DNA from: Hysterangium stoloniferum
Lineage: Eukaryota > Basidiomycota > Agaricomycetes > Hysterangiales > Hysterangiaceae
Length of the DNA stretch: 64,000 nucleotides
NCBI GenBank assembly: GCA_015178975.1
Contig: WHVD01000021.1
Location: 868,001 to 932,000, forward strand
Reading direction: 5' to 3'
Shown here: positions 11,744 to 25,300 of the stretch, one piece after another
Layout: each line of letters begins with the position of its first letter
Numbering within the stretch: the stretch's first letter is position 1
Notes under the pieces: generated by a model
Told to the model about the DNA's origin: nothing
The model's input: the letters and a program-made list of their open reading frames with translations, nothing else
Database searches by the model: none
Program-made: the position numbers and the translations under genes

Positions 11744-14095
11744 ATGCCAGACTCCGTCCCAGTGCTCGTTGTACGTTCCCAGCATACGGCTTAAAATGAC
11801 TTTCCCTTCTCAATATGTTCATCCCACTAATTTTATAGGTTGGTGCAGGCCCATCAGGCCTAGTTTCTGCATTATGGCTCGCCCAGAATGGCATCAAAGT
11901 CCGCATTATCGACCGTGAAGATACATTTCGTGTCGGTTCGCGTGGCTTTGGTATCCAGGCATGTCTTTATGAATTATAGCCAGTGTGCACTTTCATTGAA
12001 CAAAATATGTGTTTCGATCTCACCATGTAGCCTCGCACAAATGAAGTTTTTCAAATTCTCGGTGTAAACGATGATGTGCAAAAGCTTGCTACACCTATTC
12101 CGACCATGCGAGCCTATGCGATTCCCGGAGGGACCGTTCCTGTTAAGACATGGGATCTTTACGAGAAGACAGGCGTGTGGCCTGATCGTCCATACGTATG
12201 TGTAATTGTGCTTTTTAACATCCAGTGGCTCAGCTATTTTGTGTCGTTTCAGGCAAATGGTACTTGTTTAAGTCAAACAACACTGGAAGAGATTCTCCGA
12301 CAGCATCTTTCCAAACAAGGGATTGAAGTGGAGCTTAGCAAAGGTCTCATATCCTTCGTACAGGATGAAGACGCTGTAACGGCCACGGTAGCCGTGCATA
12401 AAGGCGGAAAAGCAACGGATGTCACCGAGAAGATCGTTGCTAAGTATCTTATTGGCTCCGATGGCGCCAGAGGTAGATTGGATATATTACTACGTGGCTA
12501 CTTAACTAATTATTTCACCAGGAACGACAAGGAAACTTCTAGGTCTCACATTTCAAGGCGAGACAAGGGACACAGATGGCATGGTGTGGGGTGACGTAGA
12601 AATAAAAAACCTAGGGAGCGATGTAAGTCGAATATCCATTACTGCTTGCACATCTGTCCTCTAATGTATTCATGTAGTATTGGCATGTTTGGGCGAAACC
12701 CGGGCATTTCACGTAAGTATTATTGACCACAGGTCATATACATCTTATACGTTTTGCCCTATAATTCTTAATAACTGGAAGATTCATCATTGTTTCGCTC
12801 CCGTGACGATTTTTCAAGTTCATCCTATTATCATGACTTCACTATTATTGTGCGTGATACCCCAAACTGACTTGGTCTATAACAATATAGCGTGATGGCA
12901 CGCCCATTTTCACCAAGCAGTAAAACCTTCCATATTGGTATCACAGGCCAAAACTTTGATCCTGTCGATCTTAATGTCCCTGCCAACGCGGTAGCTTTCA
13001 TCAGGAAGGAAACCGGCCGAGACGATCTAGAATTTGGTCACTGGTCATGGCTAAGCTATTTCAAGTAAGTATCCCATTGAGACATTGCATGGTAAAACTG
13101 TGTCGCTCACCTTGCGGTCCCACAGACCGAACATGAGAATTGTGGATAAATTCCAAGACGGAAGGGTTTTCGTAGTTGGTGGTAGGTACTTCTAATAAAA
13201 AGTATTTATTCAGGCTTTCTTATAATCTCTTAGATTCGGCACATGTTCATTCACCAAGCGGTGGCCAAGGGATGAACTGTAGTGTTCAAGATGCCGTATG
13301 TTCAGGATGCACTTAATTTACTTGAAATTATTAAAAATACTACAGTCCAACGTAGCGTGGAAACTTGCTTTGGTTCTCAAATCTATGGCTTTGCCGTCTC
13401 TACTACAATCGTACAACGAAGAGCGTCTCCCCGTCATCACACAGATGCTACATGCCACTAGCACACTCTATACCCACCTTGTTGCTAAAGAAAAAACGGT
13501 CTCGGTGCCAGAATCCAAACAAACCGTCGATGCTAAAGAAGACCCAAAGAAGACTGGATTCTTACGATGGCGCAATACGGCGCTTGAACTGTACGGCATC
13601 AACTATAGAATTAGTTCCATCGTCGTTGAAGGGAGGGATGCCGATACGGCCTCCTGGGATGCTGAGGATGTCAGAGCACGTGCGTACGCTGGCTACGAAG
13701 GAAAGGGAACTTTGTGCGCTGGAGATAGAGCTCCGGAGGCACCCGGTCTGTTGCATGTTGAAGATGGGGCACAGACATCGCTTTTGAAGATCTTCAAACC
13801 CTATCTCCATACTGTTCTTATGTTCTTCGCGTCCGAGGCAGCTGGTAAGGAAGTCGTGGATTCGGTGGCGAAATATCCCAAGGAAGTAATCCAGACTTTC
13901 ATTATTTCCCGTCCCAACGACTCCTCCCATTCTCATGCCGCCATCTTGATCGATTCAGATGAACACACTCATACTGCCTACCGAGTTGTAAATGACGGAA
14001 TCACTGTGGTTATTGTGCGGCCCGATACATTCATCGGGGCCATCGTAAAGGATGCCGCAGGCGTGGATGGTTATTTCAAGAATATCTTTGTGTAA
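11744..14095 (+). CDS. FAD-dependent aromatic hydroxylase (phenol 2-monooxygenase type)
   Basis: A class A flavoprotein monooxygenase that hydroxylates an aromatic ring using NAD(P)H and oxygen. The dinucleotide-binding motif VVGAGPSGL is split by intron 11771-11838. A DG motif (LIGSDGARG, about 12450) and a GD motif (VVGDSAHVHSPSGGQGMN, about 13174-13290, also split by an intron) complete the FAD/NADPH signature. The C-terminal ~180 residues resemble the thioredoxin-like domain of phenol hydroxylases. Start 11744 (MPDSVPVLV) gives the usual short lead before the Rossmann strand. The second intron starts with GC, not GT (11959-12030). About eight introns join in frame. It sits between the two synthase genes, so I infer that it tailors their product. 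A role in catabolism of an unrelated phenol cannot be excluded. Confidence 0.88.
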
Positions 14096-14755
14096 TTTGT
14101 TTTTGGTATGCGAATCATGCGACCATTTTGCAACGTGTATTCTGGAAATATGCGATTTGTTGATTGTCAGATTGATTTTGTGTTGGGGTTTTCCGAAGTA
14201 GCACACGGTGGTCGTGGGACATGGTGGGGAAATAAGGCAACGTTATACTCGTGAGGAAATTTTGTAAAGGCTCTAATTATCAGTTTCATACCGCATGGCA
14301 ACAAGTAGCTGAAGCTAATATAACAAAATGTCTCAAAGTTGATATCAGTTTATATGCACGCCATTATAGAAATTAGAAATTACATCCAAAATTAATTATA
14401 TCATAATGGGTCGCGCCTGAATTTAAATCAAGATTTTTTCAATGAATACCGTTCAAAAGGTAGGGAAACATCTGCGAGACAGGTATTGACGCAATACTTA
14501 TCCCCCAAGTATATTCATGTTTGACAAGCTTGAATCCCGTCAAACTTAAAGGATAGTCATATTGATCGGACTTCTCAGTAGATGCCCTGTGGTTGCTGTT
14601 ATTTCAGAATTATCTAAGATTCAGCCCAAGTAACTGCTTAGAAAAGAGGATCTCAACTAGATAACTATTTTCTCCAAGGTAACAGGGGTGGCGTCAGGAA
14701 TTGAACCATTGCAACCTGACGGCCCGGGAGATCTATAGAATAGATCCAGAACTTA
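14096..14755. other. intergenic region
   Basis: This follows the hydroxylase stop. AT-rich, no credible reading frame, nothing recognised. Confidence 0.4.
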
Positions 14756-14990
14756 AAAAATCAAACGAAAAACCGCATTAACCGAGAGAGACTCCACCGT
14801 GTGTCGTCCAGGCTTCAAAAATCAATTGAAAAACCACATTAGCCGAAAGATACTCCACCGTGTGTAATCCAGGCTTCAAAAATCAATTGAAAACTACATT
14901 AACCGAAAGATACTCCACCGTGTGTAGTTCGAGCTTCAAAAATCAATTGAAACACCACATTAACCGAAAGATACTCCACCGTGGGTACTT
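14756..14990. repeat. four tandem copies of a ~60-bp repeat
   Basis: Four head-to-tail units of about 60 bp, each carrying the core GATACTCCACCGTG followed by TGT or GGT, with a few substitutions between copies (the first is the most diverged). They lie in the gap between the 3' ends of the hydroxylase and the halogenase genes. A reading frame through them exists but is not protein-like. Confidence 0.85.
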
Positions 14991-15385
14991 AAAGTCGTTC
15001 AGGCACATGAAGATATGCGAGGACCCGTATCAAAACAATTTGGATCTACCATGGATAAAAACAAAGGAAATATGAGTCTAGTAGCTTTCTGTTTCTTACA
15101 CGGTTCATCTATGATGGTTGTTAAGGTTATGCGGATTCTATACTATGATGGGCATCTCAGGTTTGTAGCGCCCGATGGTGCCTGCCATAATTGATGACTG
15201 AAAAGTACGCCACTTTTGGCATTAGTACATAGAATGCGAGTCGCCCGAACTGGATCAATATATATATATATAAAACTATGCAAGGAATGATTCTATTTAG
15301 GCTCTAATTAGAGATTTTCAGTCGGTTAAAACGGAATTTGATAAATAAATTGCTTGAGGCGTAGCTATACTCAACCATGTGAAGC
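14991..15385. other. intergenic region
   Basis: A (TA)n run lies at about 15260-15273. Nothing else was recognised; probably the halogenase 3' region. Confidence 0.35.
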
Positions 15386-17446
<2,061 letters not shown>

Positions 17447-18246
17447 AATGGACATCGGAAAGGTCGAAAGTCAAAGAGAAACAACTGCGGACTTGACAGA
17501 GGGGGACGACAGTTCGTTTAAGTAATGTATTACGAGTATACCATGGTAAAAATAGCACCCAATTTTATTTGTTGATTTTCATTTCTAGACACAAACTTGT
17601 CAAGCGTTCCAAAGCACGCTTTCGGGTCGCGTTGCCAAGAGAGTATCTGTGATCCTGTCAGGATACAGGAGGGACTCGGATACCAATACTTCCCATGCCT
17701 ATATGAAGCAGATGCCCGGGATCCAAGATTGATGACGGCGTCGTTCCTTGTTGCTCAGTATATTCCGTAAAGTCAAAACCACGTTATGTGGCGTAACCGA
17801 CACAGTTAGAAAGACCCCGGGGAGACTTAAGATCTCATCCCGATAAAAGCTATGGAATCTTCCGGTTCCAACAAGAGGACTCTGATTGTTTTTGCCTACA
17901 ATTCTGCTAAGCATCACTGGGAACTAGGAAGCGAATCTTTCGTCCCTTATGGCAGCCGTTGACGACCAACAATATCATATGGCCCTAACCATGCAGCTAC
18001 GAATCATCGTCACTCAATTGAGATTGATCATTGAAAAGTAGGTATCTGAAGCCTCAGGTCATGATAAATACAAATGGATCTTTCAGAAAGTAATAGGCCG
18101 GCTATTTGTATCAATAAATAAATAAACTTGCGTTTTTTTAAATTATTCTACGCAAGTTGTAGCATATGGTGTCAAAAAATTCTGCCGGAAAAACAAACCC
18201 AGAGTAAAAGCTAGAAAATGTAGAAAATACTTTGTAATAAAATTAT
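17447..18246. other. intergenic region between halogenase and synthase B
   Basis: This holds the halogenase promoter and the synthase B 3' region. A 72-codon frame at 17699-17917 (-) has no recognisable feature and is not called. Confidence 0.4.
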
Positions 18247-21200
18247 CTAATTGTTCGCGTCAATGACAGTCGATAATGGTTTATTGCTAGCTTGAGCTTC
18301 CCGGATTATGGTCTCCAGTGGAGCGTCAGACACGAAGGCCGAAAGTGTTATATGTATTCCCGTGCAGGCATAGAAATGGTCGGCAAACCGAATAAAGTCC
18401 ATGGACTGTAAGCCCAATGAGTGCAACGATTGGGATAGCAGTGCGGAGGATGGTTCATATCCGAAGAGATCCTTCAATAGTGTCAAGGCAATGTCGGAGG
18501 GACCAACAGTAGTTTGTGTAGTTTGTGACACAGGGGAGGAAGGCCTCAAGGGTGTCGAAGCGGGTGTCCAGAGTTGGAATCGGGGTATGGCTTTACTCTG
18601 TTTGACAGAATAATTTTGGAAAAAGTTGACGGCCTTCTCTGGGGTAATGACTGTGAAGTCTGACCATCCATACCTTCCCAATGTTTTTGACAACGAAGTG
18701 CTAGGACCGATGTCCACAAGAACGCTATCTGGAAGCTTATCGTGTACGAATTGCATGGCCCCATAAAAATCAATGGGCTCACGCATATGTCGGAGCCAGT
18801 AACTGAAAGTGAGTCGTTCGGGAGGGATACTACCGCCGACTATGCCTGAGACAAAGGTAACTTTGGAGTATTGTGGCGTATAATGGAAGGGGGCAAAGTA
18901 GCGAAGGGGGGGATCTATGAGGGACGAATGGAATGGCAACGTCGTACGAACTAACATCGATCTAATTCCTTTTCGATGAAATTGTTCTTGTGCGGCTTGG
19001 ATCTGGGATGCAGAACCTGACACAACAATGTGTGTTGGTCCGACAATAGTGGCGATATCTGGAGGTGATGAAATGCAAACAATAGCGCGACGTAACGTTG
19101 AAAGTTCGCAGAACACATTAAGCATCTGCCCAGTAATATCACGGAGGACTAATGCTCTTCGAACGAGGATCTCGACTACGGTTTCTTCTGAAAGTATTCC
19201 TGCAGCGATAGCTGCGGCATATTCTCCGAAACAATAACCTATCACTGCCGTTGGTGTAACATTACGATTTGATAAGTCTTGAACTACCGCGAGCTGCGTA
19301 GCGATAGTTTCCAACTGTTGCTGCAGTCGTGCGCTATTAATACCAATTAGAAACGAACATATGTCGCAATACTGTAAGTCAAACACTCACTCTAAGGTGT
19401 TGAGGTCATCGCTGAATTCAGCCCGGAACCTTATGGAAAGCGCAAAAAGACGGTCTCGAATTGGTTGTAATAACGCTTGGTTAACTTGGCTTTCTGGGGT
19501 AGCAGACCAAGGCCCGAACAAAAACACAGGCGATGAGGAGTTTAGGGGGGAAATAGGTATTAAATGATGGACAATGCGTTGCAATATTGCAGATGCAATT
19601 GGGGGACATTTCGCTAGTGCCGGACTGTACTTCAGCGATTCAGAAACACATAATGATGCATACTTCTCCGGCATTGTCCCTTCTTCCAATGATTTGATGA
19701 AGTATGGAAGGAGGCGTGATACAGGAAGAGGCGGCCCTTGTCCATGTCCATGCTCCCTAATTCGCTTAATATATTCAGGGAACGGAAGAAGCTCTGGCTT
19801 GCTCAGTCCTGCAATTTCAGCGATATTACTGACAACTTCTGTCCAAGGCGTGATATGGGGATTCGCAAGGTGGATTATCTGAAGACCTTCGTGAGTGATA
19901 GGGGAAGAAGAAACCACAACATCGCGCAATGCGTCTGCACAGACATCTGAAGGGATCCAAGATACATTTGGGAAGGAACGTGGAAAGGCGCCTATAACAG
20001 GGAGAGAAGCAATCATCATAGGCATCATTTCGTTTCGCGACCAAGACCCGGTGGTGCTTTCCCCACATATTTGACCGACACGGATGATACTAAGGTCAAA
20101 ATTAGAAGAATATTGCTTGTGAATTCTCAGAAGACTGTTTTCCGCGATCAGTTTCGAAATTGAATAGCCCTGAAAAATAATAAGTATGTAAGATGGATAT
20201 GATTTCCCAACTAAAACAAAGCTGTCTCGCCTGTGCTAATGAATCCGCTAATCTCGGTTCCAATGTGGTCTCTGGCACTAATGTTTCTTGATAGTTGAAA
20301 GTGCTGGCATAAGAGCCTATAAAATGGTACCGTACTCGCTTGCTTGCTTCACAGCTAAGTTCGGCAAGGGCGCGAGAGCATGAAATAAAAGGTTCGAACT
20401 CTGCGAGTGGGAGGTTAAAGTTCACTTTCCATGCAGCATGAACGATGGTGTCAACGTTTTCCAGGATATTTGAATATTCTATAGCCGAAACTCCGAGTTT
20501 CTCGCTACACAAATCAGTGGTCTTGAGAAGACGGAGGGAGCCTCGAGCACGTGCAACCTGCAAAATGCTCTCTGTAAGGCCATGTTTCCTAAAGGACTCA
20601 AGCATTCGTTCCCATGGATCGCCTCTCAATACACAATAAACGGTGATCAAAGGATCGAACAATATTCTGGCCAAAACCTGTGATCCGAGCATACCATTGG
20701 CGCCAGTGAGCAAGATGTGTCGATTAGAACTCGATGATTCAGTCTTTGGCGAGTATGACTTTGAGAAAGATGCTCCATACAACGCTACACTGTGCTCAAA
20801 CAAATCCTGATTAAGAGGTGCGCTCCCAGAACTAAATGGTATCTTCTTAGACAGCGATTCGGAGGGGTATTCGATAACGGCGCTATGGGGTGAGGGACCC
20901 TTGTTAAAAGGTTGGACGCTACAGGAAGCATCTTTCCAGTATCGCTTACGTTCGAAAGGATAGAAGGGAAACGTCCAAAGGAAATCAATATCGATCTGAT
21001 GCTTAGAATAAACCGAAGTAAAGTGCAGTTGATGACCCCGTTCATAAAGGACGCACGCGGCCCCTAAAACGCGATGGCTATCCAGAAGCGTGTCCAAATC
21101 ATCGCGTCCAAATATTCCATCGAACGGGAAGTCGACGAGATTTTCCAAGTTGAGCAATTCTATTGAATATTTATCATCAGAGTAATCAAACGGGTGATTG

Positions 21201-23023
21201 GTGTAGTCCGTGATTTGGATCGGAGTCTGAATCCCTGCTTCATCGTTGGATAACTGCACCAGCGTTTCCAGACTGGTGGCCACGATCGCTTTCCTGTAAT
21301 TATAGTGGTCTCTGCTAATGGAAAGAATGGCAGCCAATGTTTCCATGCTGCATTTTGTCTTGATGGCCCATTTGCATACGTTATGTATGTGAGTTTGGAG
21401 TGCGTGAGCAGACTTGGCAGAAAATGGTAGAAAAAAAGCCTGAGGGTTTAGGGAAGAGAATTGTGAAGGTGGTGAGGGGTACGGCACCGACTGATATTCT
21501 ACCGACGAATGGGAGGATATTTTCTTCTCAATAATCAGACTTGCAATGGAGCCTGTGAACCCAAAGGCGTTGATGTGTGCGACTAGCCGCTCGGGATTTA
21601 GCGAAGTGGCCTTTGTGGGAATAATTATGCTGCCTTTATGAAATTCGGCAAGAGGCTCGACAGGATGAGCTGGAACCATATGTTGATTGAAGCATGTAAG
21701 AACTTTAAGGATCCCTGTAACAGTGCCAAGGTGGGAAAACATGTGTATAAAAACCAAATAGTTCTCACTGACCTACAAACGATGCTGCGCCGTGACAATG
21801 TCCAAAAACTGTCTTCGATGAAGATAGTAAAAGGGGTGCAGCTTCGCTGCGAGTCGGTTCATACATCGAGCGAATACCTTCGGCTTCCAAGGCATCTCCT
21901 ACCGGAGTTCCCGTACCGTGCGCTGATTGTTTTTATGTCAGTGGATATTGTCAGTCTGCTCGAGAACTGAATACCTTCTAGTAGTGTGACGTCAGAGGGT
22001 TGTAACTTGGCCGCCTTGAGAAGTCTTCGTGCAAGTTCCACTTGCGCCGTAGTATTAGGGGTAATAAGAGATCGCATTTTTCCGTTATGCCCGGTTTCTA
22101 ATGCACGTATTACGCCTTGGATATGGTCTCCCGCCACTTGCGCAGCGTTGTACCGTTTAAGGACGAAGAACACGGCACCTTCCTGCAAGTTATGTGGTTT
22201 ATTTTATAACATTTTTCCCATTTAAGTTGAACTAACCGAGGGAGAATACCCGTCTGCATGTGGGGAAAATGCAGCTGATCGGCCACTGCATGAGGCTACG
22301 CCGGCGGCTGCTGCCCACCGGAAAGGCGCGGAACTAAAGTGAGTAGCGAGCGACCCAACGATAGCAATCTCTGCATTTTCGTGATACAGTGAAAATATGG
22401 CTGTAAGAATGTATTGGGTACGCATATATGCGAGTGATACATGAAAAAATACCATCTCGTAAGGCAAATGTTCCGCTAGCGCAGGCATTCGATACGGTGT
22501 TGCACGACCCGCGAAAATCGAAAAAATGAGCAACATGACCTGGAATGCCACTGGGATCGCTGCTAGCGGCCCAGTTACTGTCAAAGGCGTCAAAGGCGTC
22601 GTCGTTCCATCGTTTCATGTCCCAACCATCTTCAGTGCCTACACCAATGGAGACAGAGACATGTTTGCCACGCAGTGACGAAGGGGGGATACCAGCGTTC
22701 TCGAGTGCTTCATGAGTGAGTTCAAGAGCCAGACGAATGTTAGGCCTCAGAGTAGTCGCTTCGCTAGGTGATATATCGAAAAATACAGGATCGAAGTTTT
22801 CCACTCCCTCTTCACCTAACCATCCCCCACGCCCACTACATGTGAGTTGTGCGTCTCCACTGGGGGAGTAAGGGGGAAAGCCCCTTGAAGGAGGGGGAAG
22901 TGTACTGGAAGCCTGCCACCGTCCTTGGTCAAGGATGGGCCAGAGGGAATCAGTTCGTAACACGCCACCTGGAAGGCGACATGCTGAGCCGATTATGCAG
23001 GGCGAATTGTGTGTCAAATCCAT
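18247..23023 (-). CDS. synthase B: ketosynthase-thioester reductase-AT-ACP megasynthase
   Basis: A second multidomain synthase on the minus strand, start 23023. (i) Ketosynthase, 23023 to about 21500, with active Cys in SNACASGTFAL and the two histidines in HGTGTPVGD and VFGHCHGAA. (ii) Linker ending FPFYPFERKRYW, like a post-AT linker, but with no AT in front of it. (iii) NAD(P)-dependent thioester reductase, about 20700-19560, with ILLTGANGMLG and an extended-SDR fold. (iv) AT domain, about 19550-18620, where GHSxG reads GYCFGE (serine to cysteine); the His motif LPFHSSLID is kept. (v) Carrier protein with serine in LGLQSMDF, then the stop. Single uninterrupted frames cross both the KS-to-reductase (20102-21757) and the reductase-to-AT (19387-20028) boundaries, so the order is real. 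Introns, for example the one at about 22408-22458, restore frame. I infer that it loads an extender and may release an aldehyde or alcohol, but a reductase in mid-protein is unusual. Confidence 0.85.
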
Positions 23024-24434
23024 ACGAAAAGGAATGAAAAAAATGAGCCATTAGGGAAGGCATAAATATGAAGGTTCCAAGTATAGCATTCGTCGGAAAG
23101 GAATATTTTTCGGTAATTATGACATTGGGAGTGGATGTTTTTGGGGTCCCTCTGATTTCAGGGGAACTCCGTGCTCGCGTATATATGTATACACACGATC
23201 CCGTCCCCATTCAATGTGTCCCTATTTTGTGGTGTGTAAATAACCTCTTATCCCTCAACAAATCCATTGATTTCTTCTGCCACAGGCAGACATGCCTTAT
23301 CAGATTACCAAATATAGCATGTGGATTCGTTTTGTAGTCATATGTAGCTAAACATCCACATAGAGAAAGATTCAGTCCAATCGATTATACCACTGACAAC
23401 GTAGGTGATCATATAAGCTTGAAACCAAATTATTGTGAACCCAAAATCTAGTCGCATTGAGGGTGGTGAAGGACGTAATTGTTGGGTGGCTGAATTAGAC
23501 TTTATTATAGTGAGGTCAATAGCTACGTGCCTGCTTGCCGTGACAGACGATGGAAGCGACGTGGCTCGGATACGCCGTGCATCAAGCGGAATCGGCGGAG
23601 ATGATGGACTCCCCTACTTGTTCCATGTGCACACCCACCTTAAGTCAGAGCAATGCGCGAGAAATAACTCAATGATTCTACTTGATTTCCAATCAATTAT
23701 AGTTATTTACCATAGGTGCCTAGTTCTCTGTGACAAAGACAGACCAGACGGTCCAAAGAATGTTGAGTTGCTGTGTAAAAGTTCGAAACAAGGAATTTGT
23801 TTGTTTGAACCGGTGGAAATGTTCTGATATGTACCCCGAAGTTCATCTGAATAATTTGAAAATGATGTCATAACCGTTGAAAGTGACGGCTCTGGTTGTT
23901 GTTGCTTTGCACAAACTTCTCGACACTATCAACGCCACGGCGAGCCTAGTTTTCACCCAGTGAGGCTGATTGACGACAGCCTTACATTTTCACTATTTAT
24001 TACGCGTATTATCATGTCTCCAGCTATAGGTCTGTTTGGAGAATTTTCCAGAAGATATAAAATTTCCGATGCGTGATTTTAAAAAATATGCATTTTCGGG
24101 CAAACTTTGTATTTTCCACAAATTTTAGAAGATATCAGGAGAGCGAGAATTTAGCCTCAGTGCTGTGCAAGGACCCAGAAATTTTTTTCTAGATTAGTGC
24201 ATTGAATCAACACCTCTATCATTGTAGATTGAACTAGTAGCACTCCCTGAAAGCTCATGACTGCTATTCCCCCCAAAATATGAGAAATTTAATGACAGAC
24301 TCGGACGCCTCTCGAGCCCGTAACTCTCAACAAAAAGTGGTACTTTCCTTACTTGGATCATTTTTCCTTGTCGCTACTCCCAAAAATCGTAGACTTTTGT
24401 GCTTAAACGAGACGGCGGAATGTTCTACAGCCTG
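23024..24434. other. intergenic region upstream of synthase B
   Basis: This includes the synthase B promoter. I recognise no gene; a 130-codon frame at 23435-23827 (+) lacks any family signature. The metabolite cluster appears to end here. Confidence 0.4.
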
Positions 24435-24625
24435 CATCAGGGATTTGGGAATGTCTACTCCCATTATGTAGACTCCCTAGATCTATAGTATCTTTTATAC
24501 CGACTAGTAAATAGGGATCTCGCGAAAGTAGTGTGTCTAGCCGAGTCTAGCCGAGCTGGCTGGCTCTCCTAGATAGCTCTAGACAATATACAGGCATACT
24601 TACTGATCTTCCCACTTTCCTGATG
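24435..24625 (+). mobile_element. MITE-like element, copy 1
   Basis: A 191-bp non-coding element whose ends are imperfect inverted repeats: it opens CATCAGGGATTTGGGAA and closes with the complement of CATCAGGAAAGTGGGAA. A diverged copy in the opposite orientation sits at 35261-35462. No transposase is encoded, so it would depend on one supplied in trans. Confidence 0.7.
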
Positions 24626-25300
24626 TGGTATAAGAGAAGTGGATGTTGAATTTTTCGTGGGTGCTGATTCTAGACCGAATAACCTTCTGTTTATCTGAGT
24701 CCGAATTCCCAAGTTCAACAGTTGAATGTTTGTTCCTTTGTTTCTCTTATTCCCGATAGATCCACTATAATTTTTCCTATGTCGAGGAGCATTGTCAGTT
24801 CCCTTTTCTAACATTTCCAGGAATTTTCGCGCCATTGTCTTGATCCTCTAAGCGATTCGGATGGGTGATCCTAACAACCGGGGTCTGGTATGTCTATTTG
24901 GTGGGGCAGAACCTGCCCGGTCCGGGTTACAGGTGATATCTCTTACATATTACATATAGCCTGGATACACAACCTAGGTTCACGTCACCATCATTTTTAA
25001 GCGGATTTAAGTGAACCTGGGTTGTGTGTTCAGGCAATCCTGTATTTTACAGTCGACCATAGGGCATAGCCATAGATTGATTAAAAGAAACAAGTGGGAC
25101 TTAACCATGAAGGTATGGTTGGTTAGTATCAGCGTTGATTTAAACTACTGCGTGCATGCATGCATGCATACATATATAATACTCTTTTGTTCCTGATGTA
25201 TTTTGCAATAAATCCGGTTTTGTAAGTCCAATGCAAAGTGATAATTCCCCGTCTGCCAGTCTGGCTGGGGTTAGATTTTCATAAAGACCATTTTGGTTAA
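24626..25300. other. unassigned region
   Basis: No gene recognised. A short (TGCA)n stretch lies near 25152-25168. Confidence 0.3.

Noticed and set aside
17699..17917. Small gene between halogenase and synthase B
   Set aside because: 72 codons, no motif, no supporting splice or start context.
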